This document shows positions 54,945 to 64,000 of a DNA stretch of 64,000 nt, piece by piece. A program made the position numbers and the translations under genes. The notes below the pieces were generated by a model, which was not told the origin of the DNA, did not search any database, and saw nothing but the letters and a program-made list of their open reading frames with translations. Numbering within the stretch: the first letter of the stretch is position 1; each line of letters begins with the position of its first letter. The stretch is from the NCBI RefSeq assembly GCF_023078275.1, contig NC_062993.1:10415252-10479251 (forward strand), in the 5' to 3' direction. The DNA comes from Leguminivora glycinivorella (lineage: Eukaryota > Arthropoda > Insecta > Lepidoptera > Tortricidae).

Positions 54945-55421
54945 AGGTTTGTTTACATTGTTCACAAATTCTATTGACGGCGACTTTATATGGCACGCGT
55001 GTTCAGTAGATACATGTGGAACTCATCATCATCATCATCATTCCCTTGCCCTTTTCCCATTATTTGGGGTCGGCGCAGCAGATCTTCTTCCTCCATTTCT
55101 CTCTATCAGCCGTCATTTCCATACTAATACCTTTCACTCTCATATCGTTGTTCACACATTCCATCCATCTTTTCTTAGGCCTTCCACTACCATTGTATCC
55201 ATCCACTTTCATGTTTACCACTCGTTTTATAACATTGCTTTCATCCCTCCGCATTACATGCCCATACCATGCTAATCTACTTCCTCTCAATTTCTCTGTC
55301 ACTGGCGCTACTTTCAGGCTTCCTCTTATATACTCATTCCGAATCCTATACATGTGGAACTCAATGGTGCAAAAAATGGATCAGTTACAAATGCCCCCCA
55401 GTCCGAATCTGCCCCGCTGTA
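54945..55421. mobile_element. TACAGCGGG MITE copy, split by RTE tail
   Basis: CACGCGTGTTCAGTAGATAC, then after the RTE insertion ATGGATCAGTTACAAATGCC, CCCAGTCCGAATC and CCCGCTGTA. Corresponds inversely in part to 58112-58317; the left end is lost. Confidence 0.6.
55026..55348 (-). pseudogene. RTE-clade LINE 3' fragment, 15-bp duplication
   Basis: The minus frame reads RIRNEYIRGSLKVAPVTEKL, RLAWYGHVMRRDESNVIKRV and GSGRPKKRWMECVNNDMRVK, ending CCADPK, the standard RTE C-terminus. The untranslated tail is short and ends in (TGA)n. TACATGTGGAACTCA flanks exactly at 55011-55025 and 55349-55363. Frame fully open, so insertion is recent; RT domain absent. Confidence 0.85.
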
Positions 55422-55568
55422 CCTTACCTAATAGTTGCCAAGACGAACCCAAGCAAGTACTAAAAGCAGTAGCAAAGAAACCGACATAACGTGACCAAGA
55501 TGAGATGTTTAGATATGATTATTGCGTGTCTCGGACAATTTGAATCCACCCAATATAAGTTTTTTTTT

Positions 55569-55793
55569 CTAGCCTTTCTTCCGCTACCCATCACGATTTG
55601 CCGCCTGGTCCGGCCAGTCGCAGCAAAATGCGTCGAGGTCATCCCGCCATCTTTTCTTTGGCCTACCTCTGCCCCGGCTAATCGGTGGTGTCCAGTCGGT
55701 AGCCAATTTGGCCCACCGATCTGGATGCATTCGGCAGACATGTCCTGCCCAATCCCACTTGAGACTTGCAGACTTAACCCCACACCTACAATA
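55569..55793 (-). pseudogene. LINE C-terminal remnant with premature stop
   Basis: Minus frame: SLKWDWAGHVCRMHPDRWAK, LATDWTPPISRGRGRPKKRW, RDDLDAFCCDWPDQAANRDG and then TAG where the relative at 2376 has Trp; RKKG follows in frame. Same family as 2376-2612 but in one frame. Confidence 0.8.
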
Positions 55794-55848
55794 CCAGTTT
55801 TGGCCAATATAAGTATGTTATTATAATTAACATCCCCATTTTCGTAAA

Positions 55849-55978
55849 ATTATATTAAAATATCAACAAAATCTCACGATTCTACAAACCGGTAAAGGTA
55901 AAAGTAGTTATAAAAGAAAGATTCAAGAAACCAAGTGGGCGACTCGGATACCAATTCTGATTTGACGACTTGGTGCAG
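55849..55978 (+). repeat. Direct repeat, copy 1
   Basis: Matches 57379-57507: AAAATATCAACAAAATCTCA, AAACCGGTAAAGGTAAAAGT, AATTCTGATTTGACGACTTG. Direct orientation, about 1.5 kb apart. Confidence 0.8.
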
Positions 55979-56938
55979 CTTTGTAACGTTTCATTTCATT
56001 TACTTGCCATAAATTATTATATAATTATTTTTAAAAACCGGGACTTAATCGCGTATAACTACATATCCCGTATCCCGTATCGATCCCGTTGGTGACGACT
56101 TTCTTCCCGTGGGTGTCGTAGCTTGGGATATGTTAAATTGTTTCGAGAGGCTTTCACTTGTCACATTTTCGTTTTCTGTCAACCCCTTATTATATAAACT
56201 TATTTTTAACCCCTTCAATACCGTGATTGTACTTAATGTATGTATGTACTACATATTAAACTGACCTCCAACGTTTCAAGGACGGCGTTGTCCCCGTGGT
56301 CTCGGAGAAGACAGGCTTGAAATGACATCAACACCTTCTGACAGCCGCGCGAGTTTTTCGAACTACCCGTACTTGGTTTTGATTATCAACTTGAACTGCT
56401 TGGGCACTAGGGATCTAGGGATAGGGGGCTCTGTCGACATACAACACTGACGATATTCGATTTAACGACTGTCGATATTAAAAAAATATTATTATTATTT
56501 ATTGTCCCGGTTTTTAAAAATAATTATGTGTAATAATCGTGAAAGTATAAATTATTATGTTTACATGAGATGGTACATTTACATGTTTAATAAGTTTCAA
56601 TACAATTTTACACCTTCGAATGTGGTTAAGAGGCTCAAACCATTGAGCACATTATACAGCGTTGCCCTCTGCATGCTTTCCCAGGCCCTCCGGAAGACCT
56701 CTTTAAATTAACACCTGACGCAATTTCGTTAGAAAGCCTTAAGCCTAGTGACATCGATTGCAGACGTTTCTGCTAATCAGAAGTTAAAAATTTAGCATGG
56801 TTAGCGCATCGTAACTGGTGAATTTCCAATATGACTTGGAACTCCGGTTGCCGTTTAAGAAGTTTAACACTCTTACGGTAGATGTCGCTACGGGTCCCAT
56901 TGACCTTAGTAGTGGAAAATTTCGCTGGCTTGTTTGAA
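55979..56938. other. No gene seen
   Basis: Includes GTTGGTGACGACTTTCTTCC at 56089, reminiscent of LINE 3' regions, but no frame supports it. A 69-codon plus frame at 56502 is not recognised. Confidence 0.35.
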
Positions 56939-57011
56939 GTCTTGGTGGCTCAGTTGGCAGAGCGCTGGAGTATCGATCCAGAGGCCGTGAGTTCAAGTCT
57001 CACCCAAGGCA
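56939..57011 (+). tRNA. tRNA-like cloverleaf, anticodon ATC
   Basis: Acceptor GTCTTGG/CCAAGGC (one G-U), D-stem GCTC/GAGC, anticodon stem CTGGA/TCCAG with loop GTATCGA, T-stem GTGAG/CTCAC with loop TTCAAGT, discriminator A. Box A TGGCTCAGTTGG is perfect. Anticodon ATC would read GAT (Asp), but animal tRNA-Asp normally has GTC. Flanks carry inverse GTGGAAAA and TTTTCCAC. Probably a tRNA-like repeat unit, not a working tRNA gene. Confidence 0.5.
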
Positions 57012-57378
57012 GACATTTTCCACTTTTAAATTTATTCTAAGCCTAGTAGCTACATATTGTTTGAAAGTTTATGTAAATGCGCCATACGAATAATTAAATA
57101 AATACAATTTTACCAGATTGGTGTAGCATTATTTAATCAATTTTTACAAAAGTAAAACTAGCATGCAATACATTTTACTTCATTTTACAATCAGAAAGTA
57201 CTCTTTAAGACTATACAGACAAAGCTAAATACATACATTCATACATTCATTCATTTATACGTCCGTTAATTCGTTAATTTATTTATTGAATTTCGTCTTA
57301 GCGAGCTTGTATAATTTCATTATTAATAACTTAATATATTTTACGATACTAAATTAGGTATGTGTTTTTTTTTTTGTT

Positions 57379-57507
57379 AAATTATATTAAAATATCAACA
57401 AAATCTCACGATTCTACAAACCGGTAAAGGTAAAAGTCATTATAAAAGAAACATCCAAGAAGACAAGTGGGTGACTCGGAGATCAATTCTGATTTGACGA
57501 CTTGCTA
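57379..57507 (+). repeat. Direct repeat, copy 2
   Basis: Partner of 55849-55978 at high identity. The 57012-57378 stretch between it and the tRNA-like unit holds only AT-rich DNA and (ATTC)n. Confidence 0.8.
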
Positions 57508-57596
57508 CAACATTGATACTTTGATTCATTCAATGTTTCATTCATTCATTCATTCATTTAGTAATTCATTCCTTCATTGACGATAGTTCAGTAAAA

Positions 57597-57774
57597 TTAG
57601 CTTTAGCCCGCGGCTTCGCACGCGTTAGAAAGAGACAAAAAGTAGCGTATGTCACTATCCATCCCTTCAACTATCTCCGCTTAAAAATCACGTCAATTCG
57701 TCACTCCGTTTTGCCGTGAAAGACGGACAAACAAACAGACACACACACGTTCCCATTTATAATATTAGTATGGA
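57597..57774 (-). mobile_element. Short non-autonomous Helitron, mutated 3' end
   Basis: Minus strand TCCATACTAATATTATAAAT to GCCGCGGGCTAAAGCTAA; the terminal CTAG is CTAA. A/T insertion context kept. Confidence 0.85.
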
Positions 57775-57887
57775 TGTTTAAGTTCATTAACTATTTTACT
57801 ACCTTTACTTTATTAGATGTTTTATTTTAATGTCGGTGTAAATAATTGTATCTTATGAACATCTGCAACTTCATCGATGTTACATAC

Positions 57888-58051
57888 TCCAGGGTACGTA
57901 GCCGAATGGCACAAACGCTCACGAAACGCTCACGAAACGAAACGCTCGTAGATATCTATCTCTATCGCTCTTGCGTATTCGCATGACGCGTATTCGCGGC
58001 GTTTCGTTTTCGTTCCGCGTCGCAGAAATGCCATTCAGCTACAGAACCTGT
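57888..58051. mobile_element. Family F7, complete inverted-repeat element
   Basis: CCAGGGTACGTAGCCGAATG at the left; right end inverse of CAGGTTCTGTAGCTGAATGG. Inside, CGAAACGC occurs in several direct copies on the left and as its inverse on the right. Single ends at 17399, 24356 and 32481. Confidence 0.75.
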
Positions 58052-58111
58052 AGTTTGTACAAAATAATACTCTAAGATACTTAAATGTATTAACTAAAAA
58101 TAGATAATGTA

Positions 58112-58317
58112 CAGCGGGGTAAATCCCGACTAGGGGGCAATTGTAATTGATTCATTTTTTTCTATTATTATATTATTAAGTTGAGTTCCACAGGTATCCA
58201 CTGAACACGCATGCCGTATATAACCAATGGACACTCCTATTAATAATGTAAACATTGTAAAACATAGATAAAAAATGGATCAGTTGCATTTGTCCCCCAG
58301 TCGAAATTGGCCCGCTG
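58112..58317. mobile_element. MITE with CAGCGGG ends and TA flanks
   Basis: CAGCGGGGTAAATCCCGACT and the inverse of CAGCGGGCCAATTTCGACTG; TA on both sides (58110-58111, 58318-58319), as expected for Tc1/mariner-type insertion. 206 bp. Relative at 54945-55421. Confidence 0.75.
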
Positions 58318-58682
58318 TACCTTACATATATTATAAAGGCGCTTCTTCTAGAAAACCTCTCATAATGACACTAACATATGACAGATCCGATCGTATCTAG
58401 CTTATATTCGACGTATTTTGACATTTTGAGATTGTTTTAAAAAGCATATCAAAACCCAGAACAGGATTTTCTTCCAGAATCGGAGCTCAAAAAGAAATGA
58501 GGATAGCAAAGTGGTGTAATTACGTAATTGAAAGAAGAATTCAAGGGACATAATGTTTTTAGGTGGCATTTAATTTCTGACCTTCTAAAATAAATAATTA
58601 AAAGGGAATATTTTGTCTTCAATATTTTGATGTGGCTGTCACAGATACTCACAAAATAATATTAATTTAGATGACCCATGCG

Positions 58683-58838
58683 ACTTTCAGTCTGGAGGTC
58701 GCGGGTTCGAACCCCAACCCTTACCAATGAGTTTTTGGAACTTATGTGAGAAATATTTGATATTTACACGTCGCTTTTCGGTGAAGGAAAACATCGTGAA
58801 AATGTACAAATTATTTGTTTACGTTCTTTTAAATAACT
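58683..58838 (+). mobile_element. SINE S2, partial older copy
   Basis: GGTCGCGGGTTCGAACCCCA (box B), CCAATGAGTTTTTGGAACTT, CGCTTTTCGGTGAAGG. Lacks box A and the 3' half. The younger S2 at 58839 is inserted directly behind it. Confidence 0.7.
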
Positions 58839-59169
58839 GCTGGTAGCCTAGCGGTAAGTACGTGCGACTTTCGTTCCGTGGGTCGCGGGTCCGGCTCGTA
58901 CCAATGAGTTTTTCGGAATTTATGTGCGAAATGTTATTTGATATTTGCCAGTCGCTTTTCGGTGAAGGAACGAAACCTCACGAAACATTGTGAGGAAACC
59001 GGACTAATTCCAATAAGGTCTAGTTTACCCTTCGGGTTGGAAGGTCAGATGGCAGTCGCTTTCGTAAAAACTAGTGCCTACACCAAATCTTGGGATTAGT
59101 TGTCAAAGCGGACCAGGCTCCCATGAGCCGTGGCAAATGCCGGGATAACGCAAGGAGGACGATGATGAT
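58839..59169 (+). mobile_element. SINE S2, full length, 16-bp duplication
   Basis: GCTGGTAGCCTAGCGGTAAG (box A), GGGTCGCGGGTCCGGCTCG where box B is damaged by a short deletion, GAGGAAACCGGACTAATTCC, GCCGTGGCAAATGCCGGGAT, tail GATGATGATG. GTTCTTTTAAATAACT flanks at 58823-58838 and 59170-59185. Confidence 0.9.
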
Positions 59170-59249
59170 GTTCTTTTAAATAACTAAGAGTATAGGTCTA
59201 GCCCATATGTGTGGAATCAAAGTGTTTATTCAGGTGAAACGGCGATATA

Positions 59250-59706
59250 CAAGGTGCTCGCGAGGAACCCGCATAACTTGAACCACGCGCTTCTGAGGCC
59301 GAAATAAAGAAAAAATGTTATATGAATTTTAAAATTTTTCGCAAAAAAAATTTTTTTTTTTTACTTTTTTGGACGTATTTTCACATATAAAGTAATTTTT
59401 ATCCATGAAGTTGGCAATTAAAATGAGTTCCTTAATTTATTTTTCTAAAAACCAAATTTTTTGGAAGTTTTTCTTGTCACATTTTGACATCTATCAATGA
59501 CTACTGTGAGATTATGCTCCACAACTGCGCATCAGCGCCGTTAAGAAGACCTTTTCTGAGTAACAATACGGAAATGTTTTTTTTTTTAATTGGCAATAAC
59601 TCTGAAACTAGACGAAATCTAGAAAAATTTATATGACATTTTAGTCTTAAAATGTGACCAAGAATATGCCGTTAAAATTATATGGGTTCCTCGCGAGCAC
59701 CTTGTA
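59250..59706. mobile_element. Inverted-repeat element (TATACAAGGTGC ends)
   Basis: TATACAAGGTGCTCGCGAGG with AACCC following, and its perfect inverse at the right end. The interior resembles the TATACACGGTG elements (long A/T runs, AACTCTGAAACTAG) without close identity. No transposase. Confidence 0.75.
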
Positions 59707-59894
59707 TAAAGTTCAAAATCTTTCGGAGTATTCCCTGGATGTTTGTCGTTAGATTGAGAAGCGAGAGGATAAAATATGCGTCGGAAAATGGGAACTACCT
59801 GTGTACGCAAGGTTTAGTTTGATTCTAAATTACTGTAAGGGGAAGTCCACAGTCTCTAACCAAATGAAGGGTGAACAGGCATCTTCTGGGCGAG

Positions 59895-59975
59895 CTCACT
59901 CCATCGTAGGCCACGTCTTTGCCTTTGGCTAGTCTGTGGTCAAAAGTAAGCCCCATTCATAATAATAATAAAAAA
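59895..59975 (-). repeat. Short repeat shared with 32665-32725
   Basis: TGCCTTTGGCTAGTCTGTGG and AAGTAAGCCCCATTCATAAT are inverse to the 32665 copy. Ends in (AAT)n. Confidence 0.5.
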
Positions 59976-60150
59976 ACTCTGTACCTACTTTAATGCATAT
60001 ACCTAAAGTCACAACAAATATTTGTGTTTCAACTTTAAAATATAGAATTTTCCCTGTTTCAAAGCTTCTAGCTGTGAACTACGAAACATACATATTTATT
60101 AAAATCGTGAGTTAATAGTTTGTAGTTCTCTTCTTGGTATTTCACTACTA

Positions 60151-60206
60151 ATAACCTAACTACAAAATTAAAATCCCCCCCGTCGTTTTTGCGTCGGGGG
60201 TTGAAA
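60151..60206 (-). repeat. Family F2, ends only
   Basis: AACCTAACTACAAAATTAAA joined directly to the 5' palindrome CGTCGTTTTTGCGTCGGGGG: everything between the F2 ends has been deleted. Confidence 0.85.
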
Positions 60207-61105
60207 ACTGGTGGCAAAATTAATGAAATTAATTAATAATTTTATTTGTAATTGCTTTATACAATTAGTTAAGTAAGTATGTATATAAACTTTTTTCTCA
60301 ATTATATGTAGTTCAGTAATCGGTACCTAGTATTTTTTTTTTTTGCACCTTGCAAGTTCGAATTGAACACAACAACTTTAGGATTTTCGGAGACTGTCTA
60401 AAAACTGTATACCTAAATGGAATTAATTAATATTTAAAGGCTAAAATTCAGACTTTGAAACCTACATTCACCTAACGAATATTTTCACTAACACAAACTT
60501 TTCTTAGAAAATACCATATTCATAGTCAAAAGAGAACATTAGTAAAACGAAAGAGTTAGAAATTATACCGTTAATACATCGCTGACCCGACTATGAATGC
60601 CGTGTGACAATATGATATCTACGTTAAAACCGTAACGACGTAAATTCACGTAGAAACGTACGTAAATCTACGTTTTAGATTTGACAGTAAAATCGTGCGT
60701 TTGTTAGTGAAAGTAAGTGGTTATTTTTGTTTTGGGATCCCAAGGCCGGTTAGGTTGAAAGCAGAGAGTGGTAAATATTCGAGACGGATAACCTTTTTAG
60801 TATTTTTACATCAAATCATCTGGCCGCTAGGTAGCGGTGTTAGTCGGTACAAGGAGTGGTTGTTTTTTTTTTTTTTTTCATTGGTAAGAACTTCGCGCGT
60901 TCATGTCATTATTATACATCTATGCACCTTGCAAGCTTAACTATACTGATGTGTGCCTCTCAGTGATTTAGTTTGCCTCTCTACGAAGGTACGGAGTTAG
61001 GGTTGACAACGCGCATGTCACCGCTGTAGTGACATGCGACACATGCGTCCATACCATCATAATACAACAAATGTAAATCTATTACCTATCTACTGATATT
61101 ATTAA
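60207..61105. other. No gene seen
   Basis: AT-rich. ACGTAAAT/ATTCACGTAG palindromic repeats at 60645-60680. A GCGCATGTCACC fragment near 61010 faintly recalls F8. An 81-codon plus frame at 60695 is not recognised. Confidence 0.35.
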
Positions 61106-61283
61106 TCCATACTAATATTATAAATGGGGAAGTGTGTGTGTCTGTTTGTTTGTCCGTCCTTCACGGTAAAACGGAGCGACGGAAAGTCGTTATTTTTTAA
61201 GTGGAGATAGTTGAAGGGACGGAGAGTTGACATAGGCTACTTTTTGCCTCTTTCTAACGCGAGCGACGGCGGGCAAAAGCTAG
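61106..61283 (+). mobile_element. Short non-autonomous Helitron
   Basis: TCCATACTAATATTATAAAT to GGCGGGCAAAAGCTAG between A and T; the CGAAGCC block near the 3' end is shortened. Confidence 0.9.
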
Positions 61284-61871
61284 TAAGTAATAAATGTATA
61301 TTTGCCTTCGTCCGGTACCTGCACTGCTTTTAATTTTTTTTATTAAATCTACGTGCTTATGAGTGCGGTCAGGCGAGACCAAACGTATATTTCGAATTGA
61401 ATATTAAAAAACTTTTATTCATAGAAATATATTTCAGTAATTGCGTTTATTGCTTCATTAGCTTCGTGTTCATCAGCATTGTATGAAGATTGTTAGTCTC
61501 CTTTACTTACTGGCCCCTGGTGGAAAGTAAGAGCAAATAGATTTTTAACGGTGTTTTTATAAATAAGTAAGTTTTATCTACAAACGTTTACTAACAAACT
61601 GGGCGCATGAAAATAGACTCAACATAGTTATTTTTAAAATTAAAGTTCTGTAGTTAGACGAACAAGTATTATGACTATAAAAGTCTAGTATGAAAATGTA
61701 TTCACATTAAATATTCGCTGATAAAGTGTGTCAGGTATTTCACAATTAATTAATGTCTAGGTATCGGAAGCTACCTACTAGTATAATCGATATAACATAA
61801 TTAATCATGTTTTCGAAAAATTAAAATTAATCTACATAATATTGGAATATGAAAATGTAGTTTGTTAGACG
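61284..61871. other. No gene seen
   Basis: AT-rich up to the sharp GC rise at 61865. Confidence 0.4.
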
Positions 61872-61955
61872 ACCGGTCTGACCTGACCTAGTACGTAGGA
61901 CCCTGCCGTCTCAGCCGCGGTTTCGGGTTTGATCCCCGATACGGTCATTAAAGGG
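61872..61955 (+). promoter_or_regulatory. SINE S1-type tRNA-like head at LINE 5' end
   Basis: GACGACCGGTCTGACCTGAC, CCTGCCGTCTCAGCCGCGG and CGGGTTTGATCCCCG align with the S1 SINE head (box A region and box B). It stands directly before the GC-rich LINE leader. Either an S1-like head was captured as the LINE promoter, or both inherited it, or a SINE fragment happens to abut. Confidence 0.55.
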
Positions 61956-62638
61956 GTGGGGTAGTGTGATGACCTCCTCGAGCGGGGGATTGGGGGAAGC
62001 TTGGGTGGGCTCCGGCCTGCCCAAGGGTCCGTCAGTCTCTCCTGGTCCACCCTGGGCAACATCACTAGCGACTAGCATGCGTGCTTCTTTCTAGTGATGG
62101 CTAACATCCACGCGGGCGTCGTCAGTAGGAGTGGGTTAACTGCTGACGACCTATACACACCCACCTGTGCTAGGACCTGCACAGTCGAGCGCCGTAAGCA
62201 AGGATGACGGGATCCTGGGGATTGAGCCATTGCCAACCCGCGTGGTAACACGTCTGCTTCGGCCCTAATTTCGGGCGAAACGGTAGCCCGGACTACTAGC
62301 CATAGTTCGGGAAATGGTCATGTGAGGTACCGTAAGTGGGCTCACGGCTAGAAGTGGGGGGGCCACAGAGGTGACTTCGGTTGCCGATGTGGTGGTGAAA
62401 GGCCATGCTGAGGGAGTGCGTTTGGGTGAGTCTGATGGAGGGCGTCTGACCTGGACGACCTTTCGTCACACCTTTACAAACTCCCGATGTCGCGCAACTA
62501 GCCAACCTCACACTTCTATATCTTCATCGGTAGCCTAGCGACTGAAAGCACCTTTTATATGTGTGAGTAAGCGTTCCCAGAGGTGCGGGCCCTTGTAGGG
62601 TGGGAGCCGATGAGGATGAAGATACATTAATTCGAACC
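61956..62638 (+). mobile_element. 5' untranslated leader of a LINE
   Basis: GC-rich, stop-containing in all frames, running without a break into ORF1. Includes CTAGCGACTAGCATGC and ACTAGTGATGG-type palindromic patches and ACCCGCGTGGTAACACGTCT. Composition (well above 50% GC) matches ORF1 and not the AT-rich left flank, so it belongs to the LINE. Confidence 0.65.
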
Positions 62639-64000
62639 ATGGAGAACAGGTCAATTAATAAAAACCCCCAAGCTGGTCCAGCGGCGTTCATCGCTAATGG
62701 AACGGCCACACAGGCGAAGCCGTCTGTCCCAGCGACAGTAGGCCAAGCCACAAACTTGGCCAGTCCGCAAGCCAGTTCATCTGGCGAGCAGACCGGCCAA
62801 AACATCTTCCAAGACTGGCAGATTGTGGACCGTAGGTCCAAGAAGCGACCCAATACTGGGAAGCCTCGCCAAGCCGGTCCCGGAAGTTCTTCCTCTTCGA
62901 AGCCACCTCCCCCTGTTCAACGTCAAGGTGAGGTGACTAAGAAGAAGAAGAAGAGCAAACGCCAGCGGATTGCCGACCGCCTAGCGCGAGAGCAACAGCC
63001 GGCCAACACACCCAACCCTGTGCCCGGAGAGGGAGCATCGGCTTCTCAGAAGCCAGCACCCAAACCGGTTCCGAACCAGCAAGGGCCCTCTGGAAGACAT
63101 CCGCCTAAGGGGAAGGGACCTTCCCAACCCCCCAAGACTGGTACGTCAACCAGCACCCCAGCAGGTCCGGCATCAGGGAAAAACAAAAAGAAGCCAGGCA
63201 AGCATTCACGAGCTGCTGCTAAGAGGGCACGGGACGAGTCCTTCTCCCCGCAAGGAGATCCCAAGAAGCAGCGGCTTGTGAATCCCAACCAGCCAGGCGT
63301 ATCCTACGCACAGGCGGCGGCTTCAGACCTGACGATCGTCGTAACTGATGCTAAGTCGGGTAGGATCACCGCCGACCAATCAAACGCCATCCTCCGCGCC
63401 TTTCACAAGGCAATCGTGGAGGATGCCAAGATAAACACGGATGAAGGTGTGGCACCTAGCTTTAAGGGCAAACCCGCCTACGCCGAAGGACAGCTGAGGG
63501 TCTTTGCGCGAGACGAATACTCGGCTGCCTGGGCACAGCGCAACATCAAGTCCCTTACCTTGCCAAATCTCACCCTAACGGCTGTTCGCCAGTCGGAGTT
63601 GGCAAGGAGAGTTAGGTGCGGACTCTTCATCCCTAACATCGATAACTCGTCCTGGGAAAACGTCCAAGAGGCAGCTATTGGACTTAAGTACCAGAACGGG
63701 TGGGCCAAGGTTACCTCTTGGTCCATTATCGAGATACTGCGACAAGACCAAGGGTGGTTTGTCGCATTCACAATTCCCGAGGAACTCGTCCCTGCCTTTA
63801 TGGAAAGGGGCAGAGCCCTGAGCTGTGGGATGGGCACGATCTATCTCAAGTTCAGGGGTCCTGGGGGTAAATATGTGGACCAACCGCCCGCCCCGCAGGG
63901 TACTACCCTAGGGACCGCGAGCGTAGTGGTCCCGGACCAACAGGCCATGGGCACCACCCCCGTGCAGTTTGCATCTGCCTCCGGGGAGAAGGACGCCCCC
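62639..64000 (+). CDS. LINE ORF1 (gag-like), cut by window edge
   Basis: An uninterrupted frame of 454 codons from ATG at 62639 to the last base. The ATG is the first after an in-frame TGA near 62563. Residues 1-215 are Pro/Ser/Lys-rich and disordered, with basic clusters KKKKKSKRQR (101-110) and KNKKKPGK (181-188), and a repeated KKQR type motif at 209-212, fitting nucleic-acid binding. From about 222 the sequence becomes globular: SYAQAAASDLTIVV, RVRCGLFIPNI (324-334), WAKVTSWSIIEIL (355-367), GWFVAFTIPEELVP (372-385), CGMGTIYLKFRG (396-407). This globular part resembles the ORF1 domain called DUF4780 in insect retrotransposons; that link is from memory of style, not a search. No CCHC zinc knuckle is visible before the edge. 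Codon use is GC-rich, unlike the window average. The endonuclease-RT ORF should follow outside the window. Possibly a live or recent element. Confidence 0.8.
   Translation, partial: MENRSINKNPQAGPAAFIANGTATQAKPSVPATVGQATNLASPQASSSGEQTGQNIFQDWQIVDRRSKKRPNTGKPRQAGPGSSSSSKPPPPVQRQGEVTKKKKKSKRQRIADRLAREQQPANTPNPVPGEGASASQKPAPKPVPNQQGPSGRHPPKGKGPSQPPKTGTSTSTPAGPASGKNKKKPGKHSRAAAKRARDESFSPQGDPKKQRLVNPNQPGVSYAQAAASDLTIVVTDAKSGRITADQSNAILRAFHKAIVEDAKINTDEGVAPSFKGKPAYAEGQLRVFARDEYSAAWAQRNIKSLTLPNLTLTAVRQSELARRVRCGLFIPNIDNSSWENVQEAAIGLKYQNGWAKVTSWSIIEILRQDQGWFVAFTIPEELVPAFMERGRALSCGMGTIYLKFRGPGGKYVDQPPAPQGTTLGTASVVVPDQQAMGTTPVQFASASGEKDAP

Noticed and set aside
62296..63883. Several minus-strand frames of 66-119 codons at the right end
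   Set aside because: They are antisense shadows of the GC-rich LINE leader and ORF1, which is open for 454 codons on the plus strand.
1..64000. CRISPR array, operons, prophage or other prokaryotic system
   Set aside because: No regularly spaced identical repeats with unique spacers, no ribosome binding sites or dense gene order; all evidence is for a lepidopteran genome.
1..64000. Endogenous virus or LTR retrotransposon
   Set aside because: No gag-pol-env style frames, no protease or integrase motifs, and no long terminal direct repeats with TG...CA ends were found.

Overview
The window looks like intergenic or intronic DNA from a moth or butterfly (Lepidoptera). It is AT-rich and has no continuous host gene. 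It is packed with repeat types that I recognise as lepidopteran: seven short non-autonomous Helitrons (5'-TC...CTAG-3', inserted between A and T), tRNA-derived SINEs with intact box A and box B, 3' ends of non-LTR retrotransposons (LINEs) with AATAAA plus microsatellite tails, PIF/Harbinger and hAT MITEs, and a TTAGG-type minisatellite. There are no operons, ribosome binding sites, CRISPR arrays or other prokaryotic features.

Layout. 1-2.4 kb: MITE, Helitron and a 357-bp insert between perfect 52-bp direct repeats. 2.4-4.9 kb: LINE remnants, including a reverse transcriptase frame of about 520 codons on the minus strand. 5.4-7.7 kb: a degenerate short-motif array carrying a hAT MITE that itself carries a SINE piece. 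10.5-17.7 kb: SINE copies, a 1.9-kb inverted-repeat element and CG-rich PIF/Harbinger MITEs. 18.5-23.8 kb: a deeply nested compound element and a 920-bp hAT element with an 8-bp target duplication. 25.6-30.3 kb: long repeats in inverted orientation and a LINE tail with a 12-bp target duplication. 31-32.5 kb: a minisatellite rich in telomere-like GGTTA units between two oppositely oriented degenerate arrays. 33-37.5 kb: Helitron, SINEs and two copies of a 430-bp family. 38.9-39.45 kb: the best host-gene candidate, a GC-rich promoter-like stretch and a short first coding exon on the minus strand. 40-41.2 kb: a SINE with a 13-bp target duplication, then a 359-bp insertion that also has a 13-bp duplication and carries a hammerhead-ribozyme-like core. 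42-51.3 kb: copies of two microsatellite-containing families and a second hAT copy. 52.2-52.5 kb: a near-perfect 145-bp-arm hairpin. 54.9-59.7 kb: LINE and SINE insertions with exact target duplications and a tRNA-like cloverleaf. 61.87-64 kb: the 5' end of a GC-rich LINE whose first ORF is open to the window edge.

Most coding capacity belongs to transposons, nearly all of it broken. Full-length or near-full-length non-autonomous copies are common, while the only sizeable frames are the minus-strand reverse transcriptase (3326-4888), the LINE ORF1 at the right edge, and a Harbinger transposase N-terminal remnant (20432-20668). The two host-exon calls are provisional and rest on splice-site and composition signals only. 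I found no clear new biological system. The candidates closest to one are the hammerhead-like retro-insertion, the tRNA-like head on the LINE 5' region, and the recurring plan of subterminal short-motif arrays in unrelated DNA elements.
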